A stretch of 48,907 bases of DNA from Rhodospirillaceae bacterium Spongia-Bin9 (lineage in GTDB: Bacteria > Pseudomonadota > Alphaproteobacteria > Bin65). Under the pieces are notes generated by a model that saw only the letters and a program-made list of their open reading frames with translations, searched no databases and had not been told where the DNA came from. Below are positions 1 to 17,787 of this stretch, in pieces. The stretch is taken from NCBI GenBank assembly GCA_900197615.1, contig FZLR01000013.1:1-48907 (forward strand), in the 5' to 3' direction. Every line of letters begins with the position of its first letter. Position 1 is the first letter of the stretch. The position numbers were made by a program, and so were the translations under genes.

Positions 1-44
1 GCCGCACCGTCGGCGCCGGCGTCGTCGCCGCCATCAAGAATTAA
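1..44 (+). CDS. tuf: Elongation factor Tu, 3' end only (first tuf copy)
   Basis: Only the last 13 codons and the TAA stop (42-44) lie inside the window. They encode [13 protein letters not shown], identical to the C-terminus of the complete tuf at 16210-17403. The only nucleotide difference in this tail is AAG here against AAA there in the penultimate codon. Identity runs on past the stop for six bases (GCGGGC). EF-Tu delivers aminoacyl-tRNA to the ribosome. Two tuf copies, one before secE and one in the str operon, are normal in proteobacteria. The rest of this gene lies upstream of the window. Confidence 0.93.
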   Translation, partial: RTVGAGVVAAIKN

Positions 45-94
45 GCGGGCGGGAAACAGCGGGGCAGGAGAGACCGGCGCGGCAATCCGTTGGC

Positions 95-122
95 TTGATC
101 CGGGGCGCGGGGAGCGTATGTA
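95..122 (+). promoter_or_regulatory. Weak sigma70-like promoter candidate before tRNA-Trp
   Basis: TTGATC (95-100), a 16-base spacer and TATGTA (117-122) lie between the tuf stop and tRNA-Trp. The -35 matches TTGACA at four positions but the -10 matches at only three. It is well placed to drive tRNA-Trp and secE-nusG, which otherwise depend on tuf read-through. I see nothing else in 45-216 apart from a GC palindrome at 196-215. Confidence 0.25.
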
Positions 123-216
123 AGCCGCTTCATTTCGGCGTCGGTGTCGCGGTGCAGCGGGCCGGCGCCGTTCCTCGACCGGGGGCGCGACATTTCCTGC
201 CGCCGGCGGGGCAGGC

Positions 217-292
217 AGGAGTGTAGCTCAATTGGTAGAGCACCGGTCTCCAAAACCGGGGGTTGGGGGTTCGAGCCCCTCCACTCCTGCCA
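217..292 (+). tRNA. trnW: tRNA-Trp (anticodon CCA)
   Basis: All four arms can be drawn. The acceptor stem is 217-223 with 282-288 (AGGAGTG/CACTCCT). The anticodon stem is 243-247 with 255-259, with loop CTCCAAA and anticodon CCA at 250-252. The T-arm is 265-269 with 277-281 around TTCGAGC. The discriminator is G289, and the CCA end (290-292) is encoded. A tRNA-Trp between tuf and secE is a common alphaproteobacterial arrangement. Confidence 0.97.
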
Positions 293-314
293 GAGCGGAG
301 GCCGGCGGCTTCGA

Positions 315-333
315 CGGGGCGTCCGACGCCCCG
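315..333 (+). other. Stem-loop between tRNA-Trp and secE
   Basis: CGGGGCGT (315-322) and ACGCCCCG (326-333) form a perfect 8-bp stem closed by a 3-base loop, 22 bases after tRNA-Trp. No T-run follows, so it is a poor intrinsic terminator. It could set the 3' boundary of the tRNA precursor or act as a processing or partial pausing site before secE. Confidence 0.4.
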
Positions 334-403
334 GAAGACGGCGAATTCGGCGCGTGATGGCAGTCCCCGAGGGGCGGCCCGTAACAGGCGGAAAACGACA
401 GGT

Positions 404-592
404 ATGAACCCGGCCAAGTTCTTTCGCGAAGTGCGGCAGGAGACCAGCAAGGTCACCTGGCCGTCGCGCAGGGAAACCATGCAGACGACCGTCATGGTGT
501 TCGTCATGGTTGCGCTGGTCGCCGTGTTCTTCATGATCGTGGACTGGCTGCTCGGCTCGGTCGTGCAGGCCATCCTCGGCTTGGGGAGCTAG
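404..592 (+). CDS. secE: Preprotein translocase subunit SecE
   Basis: A 62-residue single-span inner-membrane protein that clamps SecY in the SecYEG channel. It has the short one-helix form usual outside Enterobacteria. An amphipathic N-terminal segment contains [16 protein letters not shown], where the KVTWPSR-like motif is the SecE hallmark. One hydrophobic helix follows at about residues 28-52. The ATG at 404 was chosen because it starts the conserved [10 protein letters not shown]; in-frame codons further upstream run into tRNA-Trp. It ends 4 bases before nusG, the near-universal secE-nusG pairing, so the two are co-transcribed. Confidence 0.95.
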   Translation: MNPAKFFREVRQETSKVTWPSRRETMQTTVMVFVMVALVAVFFMIVDWLLGSVVQAILGLGS

Positions 593-596
593 CCGG

Positions 597-1127
597 ATGG
601 CCCAGCGCTGGTACGTCATCCACGCCTATTCCGGCTTCGAGAAGAAGGTTGCCGAATCGATCCGGGAGCAGTCCCGGGCCAAGGGGCTGGACGGGCAGAT
701 TGCCGACGTGCTGGTGCCCACCGAAGAGGTGGTCGAGATGCGGCGCGGCCAGAAGGTCAATACCGAGCGGAAATTCTTTCCGGGCTATGTGCTGATCAAT
801 ATGGAACTGACCGACGACACCTGGCACCTGGTCCAGGATACGCCGAAAGTGACCGGTTTCCTGGGCGGCGGCGGCAAGCCGACTCCGATCGCGGAGCGGG
901 AGGCGAGGCAGATCCTGCAGCAGGTCCAGGAGGGCGTGGAGCGGCCGAAGCCGTCGGTTACCTTCGAGATCGGCGAACAGGTCAGGGTGTGCGACGGGCC
1001 GTTCGAGAACTTCAACGGCATGGTCGAGGAAGTGGACGAGGAGCGTACGCGCCTCAAGGTTCTGGTCTCCATCTTCGGCCGGTCGACTCCGGTCGAGCTG
1101 GAATACACGCAGGTCGAGAAGGGATAG
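597..1127 (+). CDS. nusG: Transcription termination/antitermination factor NusG
   Basis: A 176-residue protein that binds RNA polymerase, promotes processive elongation and links polymerase to Rho or to ribosomal protein S10. The NGN domain covers about residues 3-110 ([18 protein letters not shown], then [18 protein letters not shown]). The KOW domain covers about 122-176, with [16 protein letters not shown] and a C-terminal [11 protein letters not shown]. Length and domain order match standard bacterial NusG with no insertion. A GGGAG ribosome-binding site precedes the ATG, overlapping the end of secE. Confidence 0.97.
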   Translation: MAQRWYVIHAYSGFEKKVAESIREQSRAKGLDGQIADVLVPTEEVVEMRRGQKVNTERKFFPGYVLINMELTDDTWHLVQDTPKVTGFLGGGGKPTPIAEREARQILQQVQEGVERPKPSVTFEIGEQVRVCDGPFENFNGMVEEVDEERTRLKVLVSIFGRSTPVELEYTQVEKG

Positions 1128-1147
1128 GCGGCCGTTCGGGCCGTCCG

Positions 1148-1169
1148 GCCGGCGCCGACCGCCGGCTTT
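1148..1169 (+). terminator. Hairpin with short T-run between nusG and rplK
   Basis: GCCGGCG (1148-1154) and CGCCGGC (1160-1166) pair perfectly around a 5-base loop, followed by TTT. It lies 20 bases after the nusG stop. The stem is strong but the T-run is short, so partial termination or attenuation is likelier than a full stop. Confidence 0.35.
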
Positions 1170-1219
1170 CACCCAATCGTGCGGGAGGCTCGCCATAGCC
1201 GCACCGCGCGTCAGCAGTC

Positions 1220-1242
1220 CGGCGGCAATAGCAAGGCCGCCG
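1220..1242 (+). promoter_or_regulatory. Stem-loop just upstream of rplK, candidate L1 operator
   Basis: CGGCGGC (1220-1226) and GCCGCCG (1236-1242) form a perfect 7-bp stem with loop AATAGCAAG, ending 19 bases before the rplK ATG. In E. coli, L1 represses the rplKA mRNA by binding near the rplK start. The position fits such an operator, but I did not recognise the L1 sequence motif itself. Confidence 0.3.
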
Positions 1243-1261
1243 AAGCAGGAGCTGAAAGAGC

Positions 1262-1690
1262 ATGGCGAAGAAGATCGATGGGTATCTGAAGCTTCAGATA
1301 CCGGCGGGGCAGGCCAATCCGTCCCCGCCTGTCGGCCCGGCGCTGGGCCAACGCGGCGTGACCATCATGGAATTCTGCAAGGCCTTCAACGCGGCGACGC
1401 AGAATCTTGAACAGGGCATGCCGATCCCGGTAATCATCACCGTATATGCGGATCGCAGCTTCTCGTTCGTGACCAAGGCGCCACCGGCCAGCTATTTCAT
1501 CAAGAAGGCGGCCAGGCTGGACAGCGGATCGACCGAGCCGGGCCATATCGTCGCCGGATCGGTGACGCGCAAGCAGCTCGAGCAGATCGCCGAGCAGAAG
1601 ATGACGGATCTGAACGCCAACGACGTGGACGCGGCCGTGCGTATTCTTGCCGGCTCCGCCCGCTCGATGGGCATCGAGGTGGTGGGGTAG
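1262..1690 (+). CDS. rplK: 50S ribosomal protein L11
   Basis: A 142-residue protein that forms the base of the GTPase-associated centre on 23S rRNA, at the foot of the L10-L12 stalk. The N-terminal domain shows the proline-rich [22 protein letters not shown] segment bound by thiostrepton-type drugs. The C-terminal RNA-binding domain ends [11 protein letters not shown]. The length is the family norm. A GGAG site precedes the ATG, and it ends 2 bases before rplA, so the two are probably translationally coupled. Confidence 0.97.
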   Translation: MAKKIDGYLKLQIPAGQANPSPPVGPALGQRGVTIMEFCKAFNAATQNLEQGMPIPVIITVYADRSFSFVTKAPPASYFIKKAARLDSGSTEPGHIVAGSVTRKQLEQIAEQKMTDLNANDVDAAVRILAGSARSMGIEVVG

Positions 1691-1692
1691 TC

Positions 1693-2391
1693 ATGGCGCG
1701 TCCCGGAAAACGCCTCCGCAACGCCCGCGAAGGGCTGGCGAGAGACAGAGCCTATTCGGTCGAAGAAGCCGTCCGCTTCGTTAAGGAGAGGGCAAACGCG
1801 AAATTCGACGAGACCATCGAGATGTCGATGAATCTGGGCGTAGACACCCGCCATGCCGACCAGAATGTGCGCGGCGCCGTTTCCCTGCCCAACGGCACCG
1901 GCAAGAGCCTTCGCGTGCTGGTGTTCGCGCGCGACGCCAAGGCCGAGGAAGCGACCGCCGCCGGCGCCGATATCGTGGGCGCCGAGGAACTGGCGGACGA
2001 GATCCGCAACGGCCGGACGGATTTCCAGCGGGTCATAGCGACGCCGGACATGATGCCCGTCGTGGGACGCCTGGGCAAAATCCTCGGGCCGCGCGGCCTG
2101 ATGCCGAACCCGAAGGTCGGCACGGTCACGCCGGATGTCGGCAAGGCGATCGAGGACGCCAAGGGCGGCCAAGTCCAGTACCGGGCCGAGCGGGCCGGCA
2201 TCGTCCATGCCGGCATCGGCAAGGCAAGTTTTGCGGAAGAGGCGCTGGTGCAAAACGTGCGGGCCTTCTTCAGCGCGATCAGCGCCGCCAAGCCGAGCGG
2301 CGCCAAAGGCACCTACATCAAGCGGGTATCGATCGGTTCGACCATGGGACCGTCGGTCCGGCTGGATGTGGCGGAATTGAGCAGCGGCTAG
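1693..2391 (+). CDS. rplA: 50S ribosomal protein L1
   Basis: A 232-residue protein of the mobile L1 stalk, which helps eject deacylated tRNA from the E site. In many bacteria it also represses its own L11-L1 mRNA. Seen here: the N-terminal [15 protein letters not shown], the central [21 protein letters not shown] signature at about residues 120-140, and a C-terminal [21 protein letters not shown]. The full family length is present with nothing unusual. A 337-base non-coding stretch follows before rplJ. Confidence 0.97.
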   Translation: MARPGKRLRNAREGLARDRAYSVEEAVRFVKERANAKFDETIEMSMNLGVDTRHADQNVRGAVSLPNGTGKSLRVLVFARDAKAEEATAAGADIVGAEELADEIRNGRTDFQRVIATPDMMPVVGRLGKILGPRGLMPNPKVGTVTPDVGKAIEDAKGGQVQYRAERAGIVHAGIGKASFAEEALVQNVRAFFSAISAAKPSGAKGTYIKRVSIGSTMGPSVRLDVAELSSG

Positions 2392-2728
2392 GCGCTGCGA
2401 CGGGATTTTGCCGGACCGCCCGGTCCGGCAAAGCGGCGGCAGGGCTTTTCGAAGCGATGCCGCCGGCCCCTGTCCGAGATTGCAGGCGCCCGACCGTCCG
2501 CCCGGACGGAACGGCTTAATCGCCCCCTGTTTACCCGGGATGGGCGGCCGGCATGAGACGGAGGAAAAGGGTTTTCGATCCGGTGACGGATGGGAGCCGC
2601 GTTTCTCCGGGACAGGTTTCGGCCCGCGGCCGGGTTCCGGCCCGGTGCGGGTGAGTGAAACCGGTCCGCGAACGCCCCCGCAGAAGCGGCGGCCGATGCG
2701 GACCAGACAAGTGTCGGAGACGGAAAAC
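2392..2728 (+). promoter_or_regulatory. Structured rplJ leader (candidate L10-L12 autoregulatory RNA)
   Basis: A 337-base gap with no convincing gene. Three structures are visible. First, TTTGCCGGACC (2407-2417) pairs with GGTCCGGCAAA (2422-2432), an 11-bp perfect stem with a GCCC loop, 15 bases after the rplA stop. Second, CCGTCC (2494-2499) pairs with GGACGG (2504-2509), again with a GCCC loop. Third, GGTTTC (2615-2620) can pair at long range with GAAACC (2657-2662), enclosing CCGGG/CCCGG (2630-2634 with 2641-2645). In many bacteria the L10-L12 complex binds this leader and represses rplJL. The structures are seen; the regulatory role is inferred from family knowledge. No clear promoter was found. 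Confidence 0.5.
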
Positions 2729-3271
2729 GTGGACCGCACGCAAAAAGAAAAGCTGGTTGCCGAACTGCACGGCATTTTCAGCGACGCCGAACTCGTCATC
2801 GTGACCCGGCAATCCGGGATGACGGTGGCCGAGACCTCGACGCTTCGCGCGGAAATGCGGGAGGCCGGCGCCCGCTTCAAAGTGACCAAGAATCGGCTGG
2901 CGAAGATCGCCCTCGAGGGCACGCCGCACGCCGGGCTGGTCGACCGTTTCGAAGGGCCTACCGCCATCGCCTATGCCAGGGATCCCGTATCCGTGGCCAA
3001 GGCGATCCTCGAATTCGCCAGGAAGAACCAGAAGCTCGATGTTCTTTGCGGCGGTCTGGGCGGCAAGGTCATCGAGGTCGATCAACTCAAGGCGCTCGCG
3101 ACGCTGCCTTCGCTCGACGAACTGCGCGCCCAGCTGCTCGGTCTCCTTCAGGCGCCGGCCGCCAAGCTGGCCGGCGTTCTGCAGGCGCCTGCCCGGGACG
3201 TGGTGGGCGTACTGGCGGCACCGGCGCGCGATGTTATCGGCGTGCTGGCCGCACAGGGAGCCAAGGAGTAG
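2729..3271 (+). CDS. rplJ: 50S ribosomal protein L10 with extended L12-binding tail
   Basis: A 180-residue stalk-base protein that binds 23S rRNA with L11 and carries the L12 dimers. The globular domain runs about 1-130 and includes TKNRLAKIALEGTPHAGL and GPTAIAY. The C-terminal helix holds four 11-residue units at 136-146, 147-157, 158-168 and 169-179: LLGLLQAPAAK, LAGVLQAPARD, VVGVLAAPARD and VIGVLAAQGAK. Each unit of this helix normally binds one L12 dimer. Two units (E. coli) or three (many other bacteria) are usual, so four is unusual. The GTG at 2729 was chosen because GGAGAC (2716-2721) sits 7 bases upstream; in-frame starts at 2711 and 2696 lack such a site. Confidence 0.94.
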   Translation: MDRTQKEKLVAELHGIFSDAELVIVTRQSGMTVAETSTLRAEMREAGARFKVTKNRLAKIALEGTPHAGLVDRFEGPTAIAYARDPVSVAKAILEFARKNQKLDVLCGGLGGKVIEVDQLKALATLPSLDELRAQLLGLLQAPAAKLAGVLQAPARDVVGVLAAPARDVIGVLAAQGAKE

Positions 3272-3288
3272 GCGCACCCGCCATTCTG

Positions 3289-3322
3289 CAGCGGGCGTTC
3301 GATTTTGTTCGATTGCCCGCTG
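3289..3322 (+). promoter_or_regulatory. Intercistronic hairpin rplJ-rplL with direct-repeat loop
   Basis: CAGCGGGC (3289-3296) and GCCCGCTG (3315-3322) pair perfectly over 8 bp. The 18-base loop is GTTCGATT, TT, GTTCGATT: an exact direct repeat filling the whole loop. It sits between the rplJ stop and the rplL ribosome-binding site. A role in adjusting L12 output relative to L10 is inferred, since ribosomes need several L12 per L10. Confidence 0.5.
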
Positions 3323-3364
3323 GCCGATCCGGAATCCAACCCTATCTCACTGGAGTAAAGCCAA

Positions 3365-3763
3365 ATGGCCGATCTGGAAAAAATCGCAGAAGACCTTTCG
3401 TCGCTTACCGTTCTGGAAGCGGCGGAACTCAGCAAGATGCTGGAAGAGAAGTGGGGCGTGCAGGCCTCGGCCGGCGGCGGCATGATGATGATGCCGGGCG
3501 CCATGCCGGGCGCTGCCGCTGCCGAGGGCGACGATGGCGATGCCGAAGAGCAAACGGAATTCGACGTCATTCTGAGTTCCTTCGGCGAGAAGAAGATCAA
3601 CGTCATCAAGGAAGTGCGCGCCATTACCGGCCTGGGCCTCAAGGAAGCCAAGGATCTGGTGGAAGGCGCGCCGAAGCCGGTCAAGGAAGGGACCAGCAAA
3701 GACGAAGCCGAAGAAATCAAGAAAAAGCTGGAAGAAGTCGGCGCTTCGGTCGAACTCAAATAG
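3365..3763 (+). CDS. rplL: 50S ribosomal protein L7/L12 with Met-rich hinge
   Basis: A 132-residue stalk protein that recruits and activates translational GTPases and is present in several dimers per ribosome. The N-terminal dimerisation and L10-binding helices are about residues 1-33. The flexible hinge is about 36-64. The C-terminal factor-binding domain is about 65-132 ([20 protein letters not shown], then [15 protein letters not shown]). The hinge is odd: it contains [17 protein letters not shown] instead of the usual Ala/Pro/Gly run. A weak GGAG site lies about 12 bases before the ATG, downstream of the hairpin at 3289-3322. Confidence 0.97.
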   Translation: MADLEKIAEDLSSLTVLEAAELSKMLEEKWGVQASAGGGMMMMPGAMPGAAAAEGDDGDAEEQTEFDVILSSFGEKKINVIKEVRAITGLGLKEAKDLVEGAPKPVKEGTSKDEAEEIKKKLEEVGASVELK

Positions 3764-3794
3764 TTCGCCAGCGGGCGCTCTCGAAAGCGCGGTT

Positions 3795-3835
3795 GCCGAA
3801 AAGGCCGCGGGGCGAGTCCCTGCGGCCCGTTCGGC
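3795..3835 (+). terminator. Strong two-part stem-loop between rplL and rpoB
   Basis: GCCGAA (3795-3800) pairs with TTCGGC (3830-3835). After a 2x2 internal loop, a 10-bp stem (3803-3812 with 3818-3827, one G-T pair) closes on a 5-base loop. No T-run follows. In E. coli the same gap holds a partial attenuator and an RNase III site that lower rpoBC expression relative to the stalk genes. This is a likely functional counterpart; the exact mechanism is inferred. Confidence 0.5.
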
Positions 3836-3962
3836 GTTGCGCGCTCGATTTTGCGCCGGGCGCGGAACCCGGCAATGGACCGCCGATCGGGAAGTGACGG
3901 GCCGGGAAGTTACAGGCCGGGCGGCGTTCGCCGCGACACCGTGTGAATGAGAAGGAAAATCG

Positions 3963-12611
<8,649 letters not shown>

Positions 12612-12613
<2 letters not shown>

Positions 12614-12630
12614 GCGCCAGCGCGGCGCTC
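12612..12630 (+). terminator. Hairpin at the rpoC stop codon
   Basis: GAGCGCC (12612-12618), which includes part of the TGA stop, pairs perfectly with GGCGCTC (12624-12630) around a 5-base loop. There is no T-run, so it may act as a Rho-assisted terminator or 3'-end stabiliser rather than a classic intrinsic terminator. Confidence 0.35.
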
Positions 12631-12753
12631 GGTTGGGCCGGCGATCGCCGTTCGCTGGCGTCCCTCGGGCCCGAATTGCCGGCGCGGCAGCGCCGACTGT
12701 ATCAAAACTGTCGCATCGCGGCGGTTTGTGGCGGTTTGCCGGCAGCTTGCCGC

Positions 12754-12782
12754 TTGACGGAATGGCGGGCCGGCAATATTTT
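12754..12782 (+). promoter_or_regulatory. Sigma70-type promoter for the str group (rpsL)
   Basis: TTGACG (12754-12759, five of six matches to TTGACA), a 17-base spacer and TATTTT (12777-12782, four of six matches to TATAAT). It lies in the 472-base gap between rpoC and rpsL and would start RNA near 12789, giving a leader of about 300 bases. Upstream, at 12720-12739, a 10-base unit is repeated in tandem (GGCGGTTTGT, GGCGGTTTGC). Nothing coding was seen in 12614-13085. Confidence 0.6.
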
Positions 12783-12797
12783 CCGCACGCGTTCAAG

Positions 12798-12822
12798 CGG
12801 GAGCGGACGGATGTCGCTCCCG
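12798..12822 (+). promoter_or_regulatory. Stem-loop in the 5' leader of rpsL
   Basis: CGGGAGCG (12798-12805) and CGCTCCCG (12815-12822) form a perfect 8-bp stem with a 9-base loop, about 10 bases after the predicted start of transcription. It may protect the mRNA 5' end or act as an attenuation element. I see no other strong feature in the rest of the leader, 12823-13085. Confidence 0.4.
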
Positions 12823-13085
12823 TAGCTATTTGTAGAGCCGTCCCCGCGATCCGGCCGGCTCGGGCGCCCAGACGCAGCGTCCGGCAATGCCGTCGGATCG
12901 GCTTTGCACCGGCCTGAAGCCGATAAGGCGCTTCCGGGTCGGTGTTTTGTATCGTCCTGTCGCTGCGACCCGTTCATTGTCTGGCGGCGGTCGAAGCGGA
13001 ACGGCCGAAGAGAACAAGGAAAGCCGGAAGCCCGCGCCCGCCGTTCGGGTGTTGCGCGCGTCCGGTACGAAGAGGCAGGGCAGTC

Positions 13086-13457
13086 ATGCCGACGATCAAT
13101 CAGTTGATCCGCAAGCCGCGCAAGGCGCCGGTCAAGCGGAACAAGGTGCCGGCCATGGAATCCTGCCCGCAGAAGCGGGGAGTGTGCACGCGCGTCTACA
13201 CGACGACGCCGAAGAAGCCGAACTCCGCACTGCGCAAGGTCGCGCGCGTCCGGCTTACCAACGGTTTCGAAGTGACATGCTACATCCCCGGCGAGGGCCA
13301 CAATCTGCAGGAGCATTCGGTGGTGATGATCCGGGGCGGCCGTGTCAAGGACCTGCCGGGCGTCCGCTACCACATCATTCGCGGCACGCTGGACACCCAC
13401 GGCGTCGCCGACCGCCGCCAGCGCCGCTCGAAATACGGTGCCAAGCGGCCGAAGTAA
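13086..13457 (+). CDS. rpsL: 30S ribosomal protein S12
   Basis: A 123-residue decoding-centre protein that controls tRNA selection accuracy. [13 protein letters not shown] at the N-terminus, [15 protein letters not shown] and [17 protein letters not shown] are the family signatures. The lysines at the two classical streptomycin-resistance positions are the sensitive-type residues. The ATG at 13086 was chosen for the conserved N-terminus and the AGGCAGGGCAG site just upstream; longer in-frame extension into the leader is unlikely. First gene of the str group. Confidence 0.97.
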   Translation: MPTINQLIRKPRKAPVKRNKVPAMESCPQKRGVCTRVYTTTPKKPNSALRKVARVRLTNGFEVTCYIPGEGHNLQEHSVVMIRGGRVKDLPGVRYHIIRGTLDTHGVADRRQRRSKYGAKRPK

Positions 13458-13539
13458 CCGGGAAACCGAAGCGAAAGATTTAAGGAGGCGTTGGTTCCCC
13501 GCGACAGCGGCAGGCCGGCTCCAGAGGAAAGACCGACTC

Positions 13540-14010
13540 ATGTCCCGTCGCCACCGCGCAGAAAAACGCGAGATTTTGCCGGACGCCAAGTATCACGACA
13601 TGGTGCTGACCAAATTCATGAACAGCATCATGAAGGACGGCAAGAAATCGGTTGCCGAGAATATCGTCTACGGCGCGCTTGACCGCGTGGAGACGCGAAT
13701 GCGCACCGCACCGCTGCGCGTGTTCCACGATGCGCTGGACAATGTCCGCCCGTCCATCGAGGTGCGCTCCCGCCGCGTCGGCGGCGCGACCTACCAGGTG
13801 CCGGTCGAAGTCCGCCAGGACCGGGCCCAGGCGCTGGCGATCCGCTGGCTGATCGCCGCGGCGCGGGCCCGCGCTGAACGCACGATGGCCGAACGGCTTT
13901 CTGCCGAACTCATGGAGGCGGCGGATAACCGCGGCAACGCCGTAAAGAAGCGCGAGGATACGCACCGGATGGCCGAGGCCAACCGCGCCTTCTCGCATTA
14001 TCGCTGGTAA
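13540..14010 (+). CDS. rpsG: 30S ribosomal protein S7
   Basis: A 156-residue protein that nucleates assembly of the 30S head and contacts E-site t[21 protein letters not shown] starts the protein. [15 protein letters not shown], the beta-hairpin [11 protein letters not shown] and the C-terminal [13 protein letters not shown] are all present. The length is standard. AGAGGAAAG precedes the ATG. In E. coli, S7 represses its own operon by binding the rpsL-rpsG gap; the 82-base gap here also contains a strong AAGGAGG that is not positioned for this start. Confidence 0.97.
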   Translation: MSRRHRAEKREILPDAKYHDMVLTKFMNSIMKDGKKSVAENIVYGALDRVETRMRTAPLRVFHDALDNVRPSIEVRSRRVGGATYQVPVEVRQDRAQALAIRWLIAAARARAERTMAERLSAELMEAADNRGNAVKKREDTHRMAEANRAFSHYRW

Positions 14011-14028
14011 CAGGACGTTAGAGGAACA

Positions 14029-14052
14029 GCGGTTTCCGGCTTCGGGAACCGC
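14029..14052 (+). other. Intercistronic stem-loop rpsG-fusA
   Basis: GCGGTTTCC (14029-14037) pairs with GGGAACCGC (14044-14052), nine pairs including one T-G, closing on GGCTTC. It ends 18 bases before the fusA ATG, just ahead of its GGAAG site. It could influence fusA translation or mRNA stability; function is inferred from position only. Confidence 0.35.
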
Positions 14053-14070
14053 CTGCAAAGGCCCGGAAGA

Positions 14071-16146
<2,076 letters not shown>

Positions 16147-16209
16147 CGGCAGGGCTTAACCGGACAGGAAAGAAAAGGACCCCGGCAGGGGGCAGGCAGA
16201 GGCAGAACC

Positions 16210-17403
<1,194 letters not shown>

Positions 17404-17418
17404 GCGGGCTTTAGCGGG

Positions 17419-17452
17419 ATGCCGCCGGACAATTCGAAACCGGCGGCATTTT
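17419..17452 (+). terminator. Intrinsic terminator or attenuator between tuf and rpsJ
   Basis: ATGCCGCCGG (17419-17428) pairs perfectly with CCGGCGGCAT (17440-17449) around an 11-base loop, and the stem runs straight into T-rich sequence (TTTGATT). It lies 16 bases after tuf and only 14 bases before the rpsJ ATG. It most likely ends or attenuates str transcripts before the S10 genes. Confidence 0.6.
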
Positions 17453-17466
17453 GATTGGGATTGACG

Positions 17467-17787
17467 ATGGAAAGCCAAACGATACGGATCCGGCTCAAGG
17501 CCTTCGATCACCGCCTGCTCGACCAGTCGACGGGCGAGATCGTTAATACGGCCAGGCGAACGGGCGCGCAGGTACGCGGTCCGATCCCGCTGCCGACCCG
17601 AATCCGCAAGTACACGGTGAACCGCTCGCCGCATATCGACAAGAAATCGCGCGAGCAGTTCGAGACCCGGACGCACAAGCGGTTGATCGATATCGTCGAT
17701 CCGACCCCGCAGACCGTCGACGCGCTGGGCAAGCTCGATCTGGCGGCTGGCGTACATGTCGATATCAAGCTGAAGGAAGAAGCGTGA
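17467..17787 (+). CDS. rpsJ: 30S ribosomal protein S10
   Basis: A 106-residue protein of the 30S head that also acts as NusE in antitermination complexes with NusB. The N-terminus [19 protein letters not shown] is characteristic of alphaproteobacterial S10. [24 protein letters not shown] is the conserved loop. The ATG at 17467 is preferred over an in-frame non-ATG codon at 17455 because of this N-terminus. First gene of the S10 group. Its TGA shares one base with the ATG of rplC. Confidence 0.97.
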   Translation: MESQTIRIRLKAFDHRLLDQSTGEIVNTARRTGAQVRGPIPLPTRIRKYTVNRSPHIDKKSREQFETRTHKRLIDIVDPTPQTVDALGKLDLAAGVHVDIKLKEEA

